Source: Uranotaenia lowii
Taxonomy: Eukaryota; Arthropoda; Insecta; Diptera; Culicidae
Assembly: GCF_029784155.1 (NCBI RefSeq)
Contig: NC_073692.1
Coordinates: 427,843,324-427,907,323 of the forward strand
DNA length: 64,000 nucleotides
Direction: 5' to 3'
In this document: piece by piece, positions 50,163-61,300 of the stretch
How positions within the stretch are numbered: position 1 is the first letter of the stretch
How the letters are laid out: each line of letters opens with the position of its first letter
Notes under the pieces: model-generated
Database searches by the model: none
Told to the model about the DNA's origin: nothing
Seen by the model: the letters and a program-made list of their open reading frames with translations, nothing else
Program-made: the position numbers and the translations under genes

Positions 50163-51320
50163 AGGTTTTCAGAATTTTTTCAGCACGTATTCGGGCCGGA
50201 CAAATTCGGGAAATTTGATATAAAAACCTGGCAAAGTTCTGGCGTTTGATTTAAAAGTTGACGACAAAACATCCAGGCAATATCCGGGCAAATTTTGTCA
50301 AAACCCAAAAATTACTGAACAAAAATCAATAAAAAATAATTTAAAAAAATGTTCATGTAAATTCATCGACAGATTTCAAAAGTTATTTAAGGCTTCCAAA
50401 AAAAACCTTCACGCTCCTTTTTTTAAACTCAAAATTAAGTAGTTTTGGTTCAAAACAGCACTTCAGTGGCAGACCTCAACTTTGAGTTTGACTGGGCAAT
50501 CGCAAAACTAAGTTCTGATATGCATACTCAATACTAAGTTCGCCAGCCGAACTTAAATTTATCCTTTTTATTCGAATGTTGTTTATTTTCACGGAATAAA
50601 AGGATGGTCAAATTTTTTGTACCCGCATGTTGCTGTTCCGATACATTGCATTGCAATTACAGAGCGGTGGAAAGTTTTGACACTTCCGGTCAAAGAAAAC
50701 TTCCGGATGTTACTTCCCAAGGGAAGTAAATAACATTCGGATGTTTCTGGACATTCCAAGCCGCTCACCATATGATGACAATGATGGACAGAATTTTACG
50801 CTGACACGGTGGACATTCCAATATGAAGTTCCTCATAGTCTTCCGGTAATTGTTCCGGAACGACCAAATTTTGCGTCGTGTTCGTTGGTTGGTTGCTGTT
50901 CCGGTTCGAACTGAACTCGCTAAGTGTTTTCAGTCCAACAAAGAGAGTTCAATTTTTAGTTCATAAGGTCGAACTCAGCTTTGCTCCCTCGCCGAAGGAA
51001 AAAAGGGATCAATTTTGAGTTCGCAGTTCTAACTCCGTTTTGAATCATCGTAAGGAGAAAAAGGGGTACTCAACTTTAAGTTCATAGAATCGAACTATGT
51101 TGTATGTGTCGGTCAAACTTAGTTTTGAGTTAAAATAAAGGAGCGTGTTCCATGATTATTTATATAAAACTTGTTCAAAAAATTTCGTTTTGCAGGCATA
51201 GATAAACAAATTTACAACGCAATTTGTTTTTTTTTTTTTTTTGGTTGATTTGCCAGGCAAAATTCGGGCCGAACTGTTTCCGAAATTTGTATTAAAAATC
51301 TTATGGGCAATCGGACAACC
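50163..51320 (-). mobile_element. CCGG-rich MITE copy split by a 739-bp insertion
   Basis: Starts GGTTTTCAGAATTTTTTCAG, TCGGGCCGGAC, as in the 8682 copy, and runs to CTTCCAAAAAAAACC. After the insertion at 50409-51147 it resumes ATGATTATTTATATAAAACTTG and ends near ATGGGCAATCGGACAACC. Same orientation as the 8682 copy. Confidence 0.75.
50409..51147. mobile_element. CACTA-like non-autonomous element nested in a MITE (739 bp)
   Basis: Termini CACGCTCCTTT...AACTCAAAATTAAG (50409) and the complement of CACGCTCCTTTATTTTAACTC (ending 51147). Comparison with the uninterrupted host copy at 8682-9098 (CCTTTCATGATTA) puts the junctions at CCTT|CACG and CGTG|TTCCATG, a 2-3-bp duplication. CAC termini and a 2-3-bp duplication fit CACTA/EnSpm, but no transposase is present. 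The interior has repeated GAGTTC and AACTCAA motifs. Confidence 0.6.
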
Positions 51321-51357
51321 TTTGTTTGGAATACTTATAAATAAAATAAGTCTCAAA

Positions 51358-51745
51358 GGAAAGAAGGTTGTTAATTCATCTAGAAAGTATTCTACTAACA
51401 ATCCTTCCTTCATTCCCCATTGACTTTTAGGACGTGGCCGGCGCCGTTATTGATCACTTTTTAAAGGGAGAGCATGAGTGTGAATGAACTGCTAGTCCCA
51501 AACACCATTCGTTTGGCCCTTGCACAAAAATGATGGCTTCGATCAATCACGGAGTGGCAACCATTGGCGAGGTAGAACTTGATCTGCTTAGCCACTCCAG
51601 CGATCTTGGAATTTGAAGTGCGTAAGTTGAACAAAGTCTAATCAAATATATTATCTGAAGTTTTAAATGAATCATCATATCTAAGCGCTTCAAGTTAAAT
51701 GATTTAAGGTGGATATGAGTAGTTAACTAAGATAAGCTAATCAAG
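51358..51745 (+). mobile_element. Retroelement C, short 5'-truncated copy with AAGCT-type tail
   Basis: Shares GACTTTTAGGACGTGGCCGG, ATTGATC..., GGAGTGGCAACCATTGGCGA and GTGGATATGAGTAGTTAAC with retroelements A and B. It is flanked by AAATAAGT(C/G)TCAAA (51344-51357 and 51746-51759, 13 of 14 identical). Length ~388 bp. Confidence 0.7.
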
Positions 51746-51759
51746 AAATAAGTGTCAAA

Positions 51760-53130
51760 TCTCAAACATAAATTAACAATGTCTTAACAAGGAATTATAA
51801 TGTATGAAACTAAACCCCTTTTCAAGAATTTGTAAAATTATTTCCTAACAAAAGTTTTTAAAAGCACAAATTTAATTTTCAACCTCTTGAAATAAAAAAT
51901 GACCGGATGTCGAATTTTAAATTGTTATGTAAACCATCTAACATGCGGCCGACAAGTGTATGGAAATTTCTCCAGCATCCGAAAACATCTGTACCATGTT
52001 TTAAAACCTGTTTCCAAACGATACGCAAAACAGCCATTTTTTCTCGAGCCCCGTATCCTCGATGCGCGTTCTTCTATTTCCGCTTTGATGTTCGAGTTCT
52101 GACTGCCAAGTTCTCGGTCATTCGAGGGAGAGAAAGAAGACGAAAGAACGAAAAGAAAAAAACCAGAACCACCATCCACATCCAAGTAACCGGGTTTCGA
52201 TTATTTAGTCACTCACCTACTAAATATAATAACCTACAGAAAAAGCACGGCCAGAGGTTCCTCGCTTGGGTCCGAACTTTCGATATTTTACGACAGAGAT
52301 CAACTCCAGCATTATTTTCACTTCTTCGTTCGCTTCTTGCTCAACTTGTTGGCTCCAGCAAACCAGCTAAATATCGAGCTCAATATTCGGTGGATAATTC
52401 ATTCCACCATCATTGTTATTATGCTTCTCCCCGGGTTTTTCTTTTTTCTGTTTTTTTTTGCTCGAGAGTTTCGCGGGCTCAAATTATGGGGCTCTCTCTC
52501 GCTCGCTCTGTGGTGTTTTCGAATGCTCCGTATTTTCCATGTTTTCTCAGGTCATAAACCCCGACTTGAAATAAGCAACTCGCTTCTGTACCCCAATATT
52601 GAAAACAATCTTTTTCTCCCCTCTTGCTTGTTTGCTTGCTGTAGCAGAGTTTGTTGTTTGGTCCTACCTACTGAACTGAACTTCAATGGTTGGCGCAGTT
52701 CTCCACGACGATTTTCGCTGCGCAGTTTGAAAGAGGCAAAAGAACGTTGACTTTTACAGATTCTCTCTTTACACCTTCCAATTTCGTGCCGTTTGACATG
52801 ATCACAACATAGTATGTAGTATGCCATGATGATGAGGGGGATCTCTCCTCCTGGTGTTGGCTCCCAGGCAAAGCCCACTCGGATCGTCTTCATGGATCCC
52901 GCGCACGTTTTGCTGACCATCCGAAGTCGTCGTCGTTCTGGAAAAACAAGTAGGCAGATGGTTCTCCGGGTTTTTTTTTTGCAAGAACTCCCCAACCCGT
53001 AACTGGACCATGTTATGAGAACAAACTCAGAAATCGGAAGAACGTGTTTAGGAGGTTCTGAATAACAACAACCAAACAATCAAACAACCATCCTCTGAGT
53101 CTCAATTAGGAGCTTGGTTTTTTTTTCAAC
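51760..53130. other. GC-richer unique island with minus-strand splice signals
   Basis: Non-repetitive and GC-richer. On the minus strand, GCTTTTTCTGTAG|GTTATT and TTTAGTAG|GTGAGTG lie 17 nt apart (about 52232-52212), and an acceptor TTGTTTTTCCAG|AACGACG lies at 52938. A frame at 52552-53079 minus is open for 175 codons but unrecognised. Possibly an alternative 5' exon region of E75; unproven. Confidence 0.3.
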
Positions 53131-53530
53131 GAGGCACTGGAGAAGATCCCGGAATCTAAACAGACAATGGTATTTAGGACGAATTAAGTTCACTCAAATT
53201 AGATTGAAAATAATTCGGAAATGGCTCTCGAATTAACCATCTTTTGAAGGTCCATAAATTCTCATTGCATGAAATTTTCTACAATTACATCGTGAATTTA
53301 AATGTCTTTTCAATTTTCCGTACCACTATTGGTCATAGGATTTAGTGAAGTTTTCAGTATTTCCTATTATAAATGAAGGTTGCTTTAACCTATTTTCGAT
53401 TTATTTCACGATGGAATCTACATACCTACCTTAGAAGAGTAGTCTCGGTAAGGAATTGTACATTATTAGTTTTAATGATAAATGCTTGCGAAAATGCAAA
53501 ATATCTTCAGTTACTGTGGTTCAATCGAAT
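53130..53530. other. A/T-rich sequence, nothing recognised
   Basis: No frames or repeats of note. Confidence 0.45.
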
Positions 53531-53549
53531 TAGGTAAAATCTATGGAAT

Positions 53550-53785
53550 TTTTTATTTTTTTTTTATTTTTTATTTTTTTATTTTTATTTTTTTTTTTTT
53601 GTTGTTTTGATTATAGTCGTTTTACCATCTTTATGGCATTCGCGACTTTATCAACGTTGCAGTTGGCGGATCGTTATTGAAAAACTATCCGGTACAACTG
53701 TGTTCGATGTTTACTCTTGGGCTCGAACTCGCGGACATCGGCTCAGGAAGCAACAGACTTGCCAACTGAGCTATATCACAAGCCC
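53550..53785 (-). mobile_element. tRNA-derived SINE, full-length copy with 15-bp target duplication
   Basis: On the minus strand the head reads GATATAGCTCAGTTGGCAAG (perfect pol III A box TAGCTCAGTTGG), then GCGAGTTCGAGCCC (perfect B box GTTCGAGCC). The body ends ATGGTAAAACGACTATAATC and a long A-rich tail (53550-53605). TAAAATCTATGGAAT flanks it on both sides (53535-53549 and 53786-53800). Retroposed and presumably LINE-mobilised. Confidence 0.92.
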
Positions 53786-53933
53786 TAAAATCTATGGAAT
53801 GTAATTTGATCTGTGACTGTAAAAAAGCAACACGCGTAACAAGTAATTGAAAACAAAGATTTAACAGTTCGTTTAATTTTTTTGTAAATTCTTTATCAAA
53901 AACTACAAAATAAATTAAACAATTATGTTTTGA

Positions 53934-55002
53934 CCTTTATCCACTCTTGAGTGTCAATTTGTCAGTATTGGAAGTGTTGCTGCTTGAAACTTCATTCGAG
54001 TGCATAAAAATAAAAAAAAAATCTTTTGGGACTGAATTCATGAAATCTTTAATTCTGTATCATTACTTTTTTTATGAATTCGCTCTGAAAACCCAGACAA
54101 AACCCTAATCAAATTTTGAGTGTCAATCGCCTCATGTTTCTCAAGTCTCAACCGATAAGTACAAAATTTTGATTTTCAAAATCTCGTTATGTTACTCAAA
54201 TATGTTTTTAAGACAATATCCAGCTACAAATATTCATTTTTACGTTATTCAAAGTCTAAGAAAAAATTCGAAAAACATGCTTCGAAAAAAGACTACAGTC
54301 CAATTTCATATTTTCGTCAAGCGTTTTTGTAATTACACTTCTAGAACCGGCATGAGATTGCCTTTGAGATTTCTTTCATTAAGGACCTTTTTTATCATTC
54401 GGGTCCAATGAACGTTTTTTCAAAATCACAAAACATTTTTAAATTTTATCGAACAATTGGAGGGTTATCACTTCTTTCGCCATGTCGCCAGCTAGTTATA
54501 AAAATTCGTCAAAAAATCTGTGTTTAGTATTTTGAAAATCTAAAGATGTGAAAATGTGTCAAATAACGTAAACTTTCCAATCCACTTTTCAAAATTTTCT
54601 ACTGTGACTGAAACAATTTTGACAGTGCGTTGATGGAAAGTACGGTTTAAACACCCCTTTTTTACATATTTTGTAAAAAAATCAAAAAAATATATATCCT
54701 TGTGCGCAACGTAAAGCTTCTAACTTCAGCTTTCTTAGGCACTTAGTGAAATTTTTGTTGGACATTTGGTAGCTGCTCCATAGTTTTTTTTACCGAAGCA
54801 TGTTGTTTGGATTTAGATTTCTAAAACATTGAATGACTTTAAAATGAAAAGTTTTAGCTGAGTATTGTCTGAGAAACATATTTGAGTTACATCACAAAGT
54901 TTTTCCACAAATTGGAATGTACAAATTGGTAAAGTAACTAGAGTGATATTGTGGTTTCAGTATGAAACGTCAACGGATTTGGGTAGGACGGATTAGGGTT
55001 AA
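53934..55002. mobile_element. Longer relative of the TTAA-type MITE family (tentative)
   Basis: 53945-54130 parallels the interior of the 21941-22360 MITE (GAGTGTCAATTTG, then ATGAAATCTTTAATTCTGTAT). The left edge ACCTTTATCCACTC and right edge CGGATTAGGGTTAA resemble that MITE's ends. 54540-54745 is the inverted copy of 2575-2760. Termini are mutated, so the boundaries are tentative. Confidence 0.45.
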
Positions 55003-55950
55003 AAAATTAAACGTTTCGACCGATCTTATTTATTCGGATTATATTCAAGATCCTTGCTTACATTTTGAAATGAAACATCTTTTATCATGAATTGATCAGT
55101 AATATCAATGCCCCTTAAGCAACCAAATAAACTACAAAAGAAGTATTTTTTTTTCGAAAAATCGGTACACGTAGCACCATTCAAAGACCCAGAATAGATA
55201 GGGAACAGTTATGTGAAGAATCAGTAGGTATACATTTTTCAGATTTTTTTCCGGATAGCAAATTAAAGCTATGATGCGTATATGCAAAACTTTAGCAGCG
55301 TGTGTTGATTATGGAAAGGACTATCTTGTCTATTTTTTCCAGATTTTAAAGTTAACGTGTTTTTGAGATATGGTAAAAACAATTTTGCACAAATTTGCAC
55401 CGTTTGCGCATTTTGCGCTTCGAAAATTCTTCATTGACGACTTGAAAACTCATAAACTGTTGATTTTTTCTGATTATTTTTTGGACCAAATGGTTAAGAA
55501 GTATAAGAAGCCCCTCTAGGATTCACACGAAGTTCAAATCAAGCATCGGAGTGGAACCCTTGAGCTTAAATGTGGTAAAAAGTCTATGGTTATTGGGGAT
55601 AACTGAATGCAGACCCTTTAAATAATGCAATTAATCCATTTCCGGCAGTCAAAAAGTGTTGTCTGACTAGTAGACACCAAGTAAAGAACTAATAGTGAGC
55701 ATTTCTTTAGGTCGCAATCTGTACAACCGGTTTTTACGCAATGTGACAGATGTGTTCTGATGGACAAAGAAATTTATGTTAAAACCGGATTTAAGAGATC
55801 AAATTCTTCGAGATGCCTACTCATGAGAAGGTTCCAACTAGATTCCAATTGCTTTTTCCAGGTTAGTTTGTGTAAAATATCATGGTTTTGCGAAGGTTTT
55901 GCTTCTGTGGTAAAAATAATAGATCAATACATGACTGAAAAAAATGTGCA
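55003..55950. other. A/T-rich sequence, nothing recognised
   Basis: No protein-like frames; no repeat boundaries seen. Confidence 0.4.
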
Positions 55951-55961
55951 AAGATAAAAAA

Positions 55962-56136
55962 TATTTTTTTGTTTCGATTATAGTCCTTTTACCATCTTTA
56001 TGGCACTCGCGACTTTATATCAACGTTGCAGTTGGCGAACAGTTATTGAAAAACTCATCCGGTACAACTGTATTCGATATTTACTCTTGGGCTCGAACTC
56101 GCGGACATCGGCTCAGGAGGCAACGGACTTGTCAAC
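55962..56136 (-). mobile_element. tRNA-derived SINE, 5'-truncated copy
   Basis: Same family as 53550-53785, retaining the B box (complement of GGGCTCGAACTC) and body but cut just after the A box. AGATAAAAAA flanks both sides (55952-55961 and 56137-56146). Confidence 0.88.
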
Positions 56137-56700
56137 AGATAAAAAAAAGATTTTATGAAAAAGTAAGAGTATTTCTTGAAATCATTGATAAATAATTTTA
56201 TTTATATTTTTATATTAAATTTCATATTAATACCTTCATTTCCTCCATAGAAAGTTTTTCGATCAAATGAATAGTTTTTAAAATACTCACGTTTGTAACT
56301 GCCCGGATACTAAATGATCATAGCCTTAGGGCCTCAGAAGCCAGTTGGGCATAAGAAGTTTACATTTAAGAAGAAAATTTTGTTAGGACAATAATGGGTT
56401 TTGGTTTTTTTTTTTTGTAAATTAGAGTTAATTAAAGATTTTCAATGGAACACAAATTAAGCATCAAAACATAATTTAATTTCTGTACGCAGCAAAGTTT
56501 TTGAATTTCCACATTAATCAAGGTTTGAATTGGTGATTTGTAATTAGAAGTTCTAACCATGAACTGTTCGCAGAATTTTTGTCTTAAATCAAATTTCAGG
56601 TTAAATATTCAGATTCAAAATTCAAAAAAAAAAACAGTTAGATATTTTGAGATTTCAAAGTTAAAGTATTTTTCATAAATAAATTTGAGTTTATATGAGC

Positions 56701-57230
56701 GCCGATGTGTTCTAGCGGAAAGGGTGGCGCGAGTCTGCTTTTGGTATGCCAGGCGTACTGGGTTTGATCCCCGGTATCGGCAAGAAATCTTTTGGGTTCG
56801 AATCCCATAAGTTGCCGACAGGTAAGATGTGTTTCCTCTATAACTGACTAAATAATAAGAATGTTCAATCAGTTGCCAGCTGGCCAGGTATATACACGGA
56901 TGCCGGAATACCTGTAATTAAACTAGCCCACATGATTGACTCGTTCTTCTTCTTCTTCTGACACCAACATGGCCAAAACTTGTATGCATCCTAGAAAATG
57001 AAAAACTCATTTCTCTTTTCAACATAGTACCTAGAACATGCATTGCAGATACTACTACAGCCAGGCCAACCATGTGATGATAAACGCAAAAGATACGGGA
57101 AAAAGGGTGGAATGAAGCATGGAGTTCCCTGCCAAACGCTTCATATGATTGTATATGGTTTTGGTTATAAATTTAAAATAGAATATAAATAAATAAACAG
57201 ATTCAAAATAATAGAGAACGAGCTCACCAA
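56701..57230 (+). mobile_element. Second tRNA-headed SINE or short retroelement
   Basis: 56701-56781 looks like a tRNA body: GCCGATG and TATCGGC form a 7-bp acceptor-like stem, and CTGGGTTTGATCCCCGG forms a T arm with B box. A second B-box palindrome GGGTTCGAATCCC follows at 56794. The 3' part contains CATGATTGACTCGTTCTTC and ends in ATAAATAAATAAA. The anticodon arm is poor, so it is not a tRNA gene. 57519-57537 repeats CTGATTGACTCGTTCTTCC, suggesting a second fragment. Confidence 0.5.
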
Positions 57231-58330
57231 ATCAAAGGGAAACTATAATTACGGCAAAAATTTCTGAAAACTCGGCTTGACTGGATCAGGGGATTTTGGG
57301 AAAACTGCTTGCTTTGCTTCTTCGCAGGAACCGAGGCTAACTAGTAGGCCTCTATTCCAGAGTCCGGTCGGTTCAATTTTTCGGACTTTAGCCACCAAAA
57401 AGCTTCCTTCCCATTCCGAATATTTCACATCTATCACAAATTGCAGCAAATTTTCCTGTCAACAAATAAACTCATCCGCTTTCTTCGCCCACAGCCTAAC
57501 TAGATAACTTTTCCCCACCTGATTGACTCGTTCTTCCAAAAATAAAAACCTACATCAACACAATACATCCATCCATAACAGCTATACGAAGCGATGGAGT
57601 CCGGGTATGGTGTACGCATTGCATTTCAGATTTTCCGAACTTAATAATCTATGAATGCATGTGAACATATACTTAGGCAGAAACTGCGGTGAATCCGTGC
57701 ACCTATGGTGGATAACCAACATACATACATACAACATAAATTTTAGTTTATATTCGGAAATGCAAGAATAAATTTTAAGTAAAAGTGATTTGAAATTAAA
57801 ATAAACAATTTTCAATTCTATAATCTTTAGTATGAAGATTAAATCTTGATTCATAATATAGAGGTTAGTTTAAAAGTTTACAAGTTTTTGTAATACACAC
57901 TGTATTCATTTTTTTAAACAATTGTTGTGTACGTGTAAAAAAAGAAGTCATTTAAAAAAATTTAAAACAATCGGACAAAAATCATAGCTCATTTCGAGTA
58001 AATGGCCAACTTGGACTGTAAATCGATCATTTCCAACCATTCTCAATCTAATTTGAGAGAAATCAGGAAGCTGAAAGATTTGATTTGGATATTGTTTTCT
58101 GCTATGGTTTTTCCGGAACTTTCGCAGAGTCTCTACGTGGCCTTTCCATTCCATGCTTCCCTCGAGAATCATCAAATGACCCCCCAAGAGTAGTTTGGAA
58201 AACACGAAAATTTCATGGATCTGTTTTTGACATGTTCGAAAATAGTCTTATTTCGAGAAATTCGTTTCTAAAAAAAATCGTTTAAAATAAAACTGTGTAA
58301 AATAATATAGTTTATAAAAGAATCCAGTGT
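57231..58330. other. Mixed A/T-rich sequence, no gene recognised
   Basis: Includes a possible SINE fragment at 57515-57750 and a CATACATACATACA microsatellite near 57720. Frames of up to 90 codons are unrecognised. Confidence 0.4.
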
Positions 58331-58339
58331 ATATAGAAA

Positions 58340-59680
58340 TGTATTTCTGTCTGTCTGTTCCCTATAGACTCGAACACTATTGAACTGATTTTCTTAGCCG
58401 GTGGGTATATTTGAAGCTGGGGAAGGTTCCTATTATGGTTTGTGACCGCTCTTTCTCAATGGAAGGGGGGGGAGGAGTTTCCTCAAACAAAAGACAAAAG
58501 TTTGCATAGCACGCGAAAACAAATTTTACCAAATTTAGCATGGTACTCCTTCCAGTTGAGAGATAGGAAAAGGGGGGGGGGGCTCCCTGGCTCCCTTAGC
58601 ATTATTTTTACTTTAATCGAGAACTAATCGAGCAATTAGAACCGAAATTGGCAGGGAAGGGTGTTTGAGAGAAATGTTTCTTTAATTTTATGAACCCACT
58701 CCCTTCTTCCAATGTAGAAAAAAAAATTGTTGTATGAATATTTGGTACGACTTCCAGTGGGGAGATATGAAGGAGAGAGGGGAGCTCTTTTACAATTTTT
58801 CGCATAATTCGAGTACTAATTAGGCATTAGGCATTTCGGTACTAGAAATGGTTAAATATATGCTTATTTGGGACTTCTCCCAAAGGAAGAGGAGAGCTCC
58901 CATACATTTTTTTTTTGCAGAAACCGAGAAATCAAATAAATGGAACGGATTTGTGATATAGCTCAGTTGGCATGTCAGTTCCTCCTGAGCCGATGTACGT
59001 GAGTTCGAGCCCAAGAGTAAACATCAAACACAGTTGTATCGGATAAGTTTTTCAATAACTGTCCGCCAACTGCATCGTTGGCATGAAGTTGCGAATGCCA
59101 TAAAGATGGTAGACCGACTTAAAACGAAGCAAAAAACAAACGGAATCAAATTTGACATGGAAAAATATTTAGGTACGGCAAATGGTCCATCGATTATTTG
59201 AAACAATAAACTTCTTCCAGGGAGTACATAGGAAGACGGAATGGGGCCCCAAATACAATTTCTTTGGCATAAGTAATCAAGCAAATGGAATCAATTTTGG
59301 CATGGGAAGGTATTTGGGCACAAGATATGTGTTGTCACATGATTGTTACAGACTCTTCTTCCTTGCAGTGTGGAGAGGGGAGAACTTTTGGGCTTTCGAA
59401 TAGATTTTGTTGTATAGCTAAGAACTTTTCAACCATTGGAACGAAATTTGATATGACAGGGTATTTGGTTACGGAAAATGGGTATGATTGATTAATACCT
59501 CTACCTTTTTCTAGCAGTGAGGGATGAGAAAGGGGAAGGGGGATCATAAATGATTTTTAGCATAAATCGAGTACTTATCAAACAGAAGGGAACATTTCTT
59601 ACAAGAGATGTGGTTTGCTTACGTAAAATTTGAGACGCTCCCTTTTTCAGTGTAGAGTCGGGAATAAATAAGAAGGCAAG
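58340..59680 (+). repeat. Diverged tandem array (~145-190-bp units) interrupted by a SINE
   Basis: Modules with a purine-rich AGAGGGGAGCTC-type block, an ATAATTCGAGTACTAAT-type block and an AATTTGGCATGGGAAGGTATTTGG-type block recur, for example at 58528, 58641, 58829, 59144, 59289 and 59441. Spacings vary because of indels. A SINE (58954-59135) sits inside. G-runs occur near 58465 and 58570. Non-coding. Confidence 0.65.
58954..59135 (+). mobile_element. tRNA-derived SINE, plus-strand copy
   Basis: TGATATAGCTCAGTTGGCATG (A box 58959-58970), GTGAGTTCGAGCCC (B box 59003-59011), and the family 3' body ending AAAGATGGTAGACCGACTTAAAAC. Third copy of the 53550-53785 family. No obvious target duplication could be read because the surrounding array is itself repetitive. 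Confidence 0.9.
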
Positions 59681-59962
59681 TTTTTATTCATATTTTATTT
59701 GGAATAACTCGAAAACGTATCAGAAAAGTTTCAGAAAATTAGATTAAATCATGTTTGCAATGCAATTCAAAACTCCAGTTGCATTTCTCATTCTGAAATT
59801 TTTACTTCTGAATAACGTTGAACTTTGATTTATAGTGATGCCTACGAAAAAAAAAATTTAAATGATTGTCAAAACCCAGTTCACTTAGTTTTAAAATAAT
59901 CCCCATTGTCTTTTTTTTTTTGCAATTTTTTAATAATTTTATCATCATTATTATCAAGGAAT

Positions 59963-60256
59963 ATTTGGCCTGCCTTCGACCAGACCGAACTGAACGCCAT
60001 GAGGAAAATTTTAAACTGCAGATTTTGAAATTCTTGTAATTATTAGGCGCGACCGAAACATCTAAAATAATTCAATGGGATTTGTTCCTTGGATTAGAAA
60101 TGATGAATTATGGTTGATAAGTTATACAGATTTCGTCTACAGTCTACATACATGATAAGTTATACACATTTCGTCTACAAATATTTGTACATCATACTCA
60201 AGTGACTCGAAAAAATGCTGATGGCGTTTAGTTCGGTCTGGTCGAACCCCGACCAT
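59963..60256. repeat. Palindromic MITE (~294 bp)
   Basis: Left arm CGACCAGACCGAACTGAACG and the complement in the right arm (ATGGCGTTTAGTTCGGTCTG, 60221 onward) form ~37-bp inverted ends. A diverged copy lies at 4819-4967. Target duplication not clear. Confidence 0.65.
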
Positions 60257-61300
60257 TTAAAGAAGGTAGGTCCAAGGCAGCCCTGCTATAGTATTGGTAC
60301 AGACTGTGTCGTCACATTCACGAAAATCTGTTAATTTACTAGGGAAGTTGCCTTTTTCGTTGATAATTCAAAGAATTTGCTTGAAATTTTCCACTTTTAA
60401 AATTTGTTATTAAGGATTCTTGCTCTTCAAGATTAGTACAAAAAAGTAGGATTTTCGAATAGTTTTTCTATAAAATAGACCATCGAAGTTCGAAAATATG
60501 GTGGATTTTCCCAACTCAAATTTGCAAAACTTAAAAATTAGTTCAAAGTCTTCCATGAAAATGTCCAAGTCAGTGCAGTTCAAGATCCTTATTACAATAA
60601 AGTTAACAAAACACAAAATTTTGTACAAAATCACGATCGTTTATTGGCATTTTATTTAATCGAGTTAAAAATCATTAATTGATGTTAATTGTTCTTCATA
60701 AGAACTTAATATTGTTAACCGGTTGGATAAAAATCATGAAAATTAGTTGAACACTCAATATTTTTGCATTCAGTAATAAAATAAGAAAAAAACATAATGC
60801 AATGTTAAATGGACCTAAAATAGTTAAATAGAATCCTTGCAACACAATCAAAATGAAATTGGAATTCATTTTTGTTTTAATACGTGTTTATTTTTAGAGC
60901 CATTCGCATATAAATTTTCGATACATTCGTTTTTGTGACGTCATAAAAAAATCGAATATGGCTCTCGACACTACTTCATTGAAATATTCCTTGGATTATT
61001 ATTAGGAATTATCGCTTGAGACAGCCTTCAGATTTTAGCACGCGTGCATATACTCTTTAAACGCCATAAATTTCCCAAACTCCTAAAGCATATTATTGTT
61101 TATTTCTAGTTCCAATGTCTTGTTATTTGGTTAGCCGCAACATTGACATGAAATTTTCAGTTTGTCATCCCGTTAGTGGATGAATTCTGTTAGTACAGCA
61201 TTAGACTGAGATCGTTTCTGAACCGTTTCAAATAATTAAAGAGAAAAATAAACAATCAAGTTTTTCTAATTGAAAAAAGAAAGTAAACGTATTTAATTGA
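60257..61300. other. A/T-rich sequence with a CRE-like palindrome
   Basis: Nothing coding. TGACGTCA, a perfect cAMP-response-element palindrome, lies at 60936-60943 between AGAGCCATTCG (60896) and its near-complement CGAATATGGCTCT (60953), so it is centred in a small hairpin. Confidence 0.4.

Noticed and set aside
53607..53804. 65-codon open frame repeated at 55944-56195
   Set aside because: Both are translations of the antisense strand of the tRNA-derived SINE.
56701..56781. tRNA gene
   Set aside because: Acceptor and T arms pair well, but the anticodon arm does not fold properly and retroelement-like sequence with an A/T-rich tail follows; treated as a SINE head.
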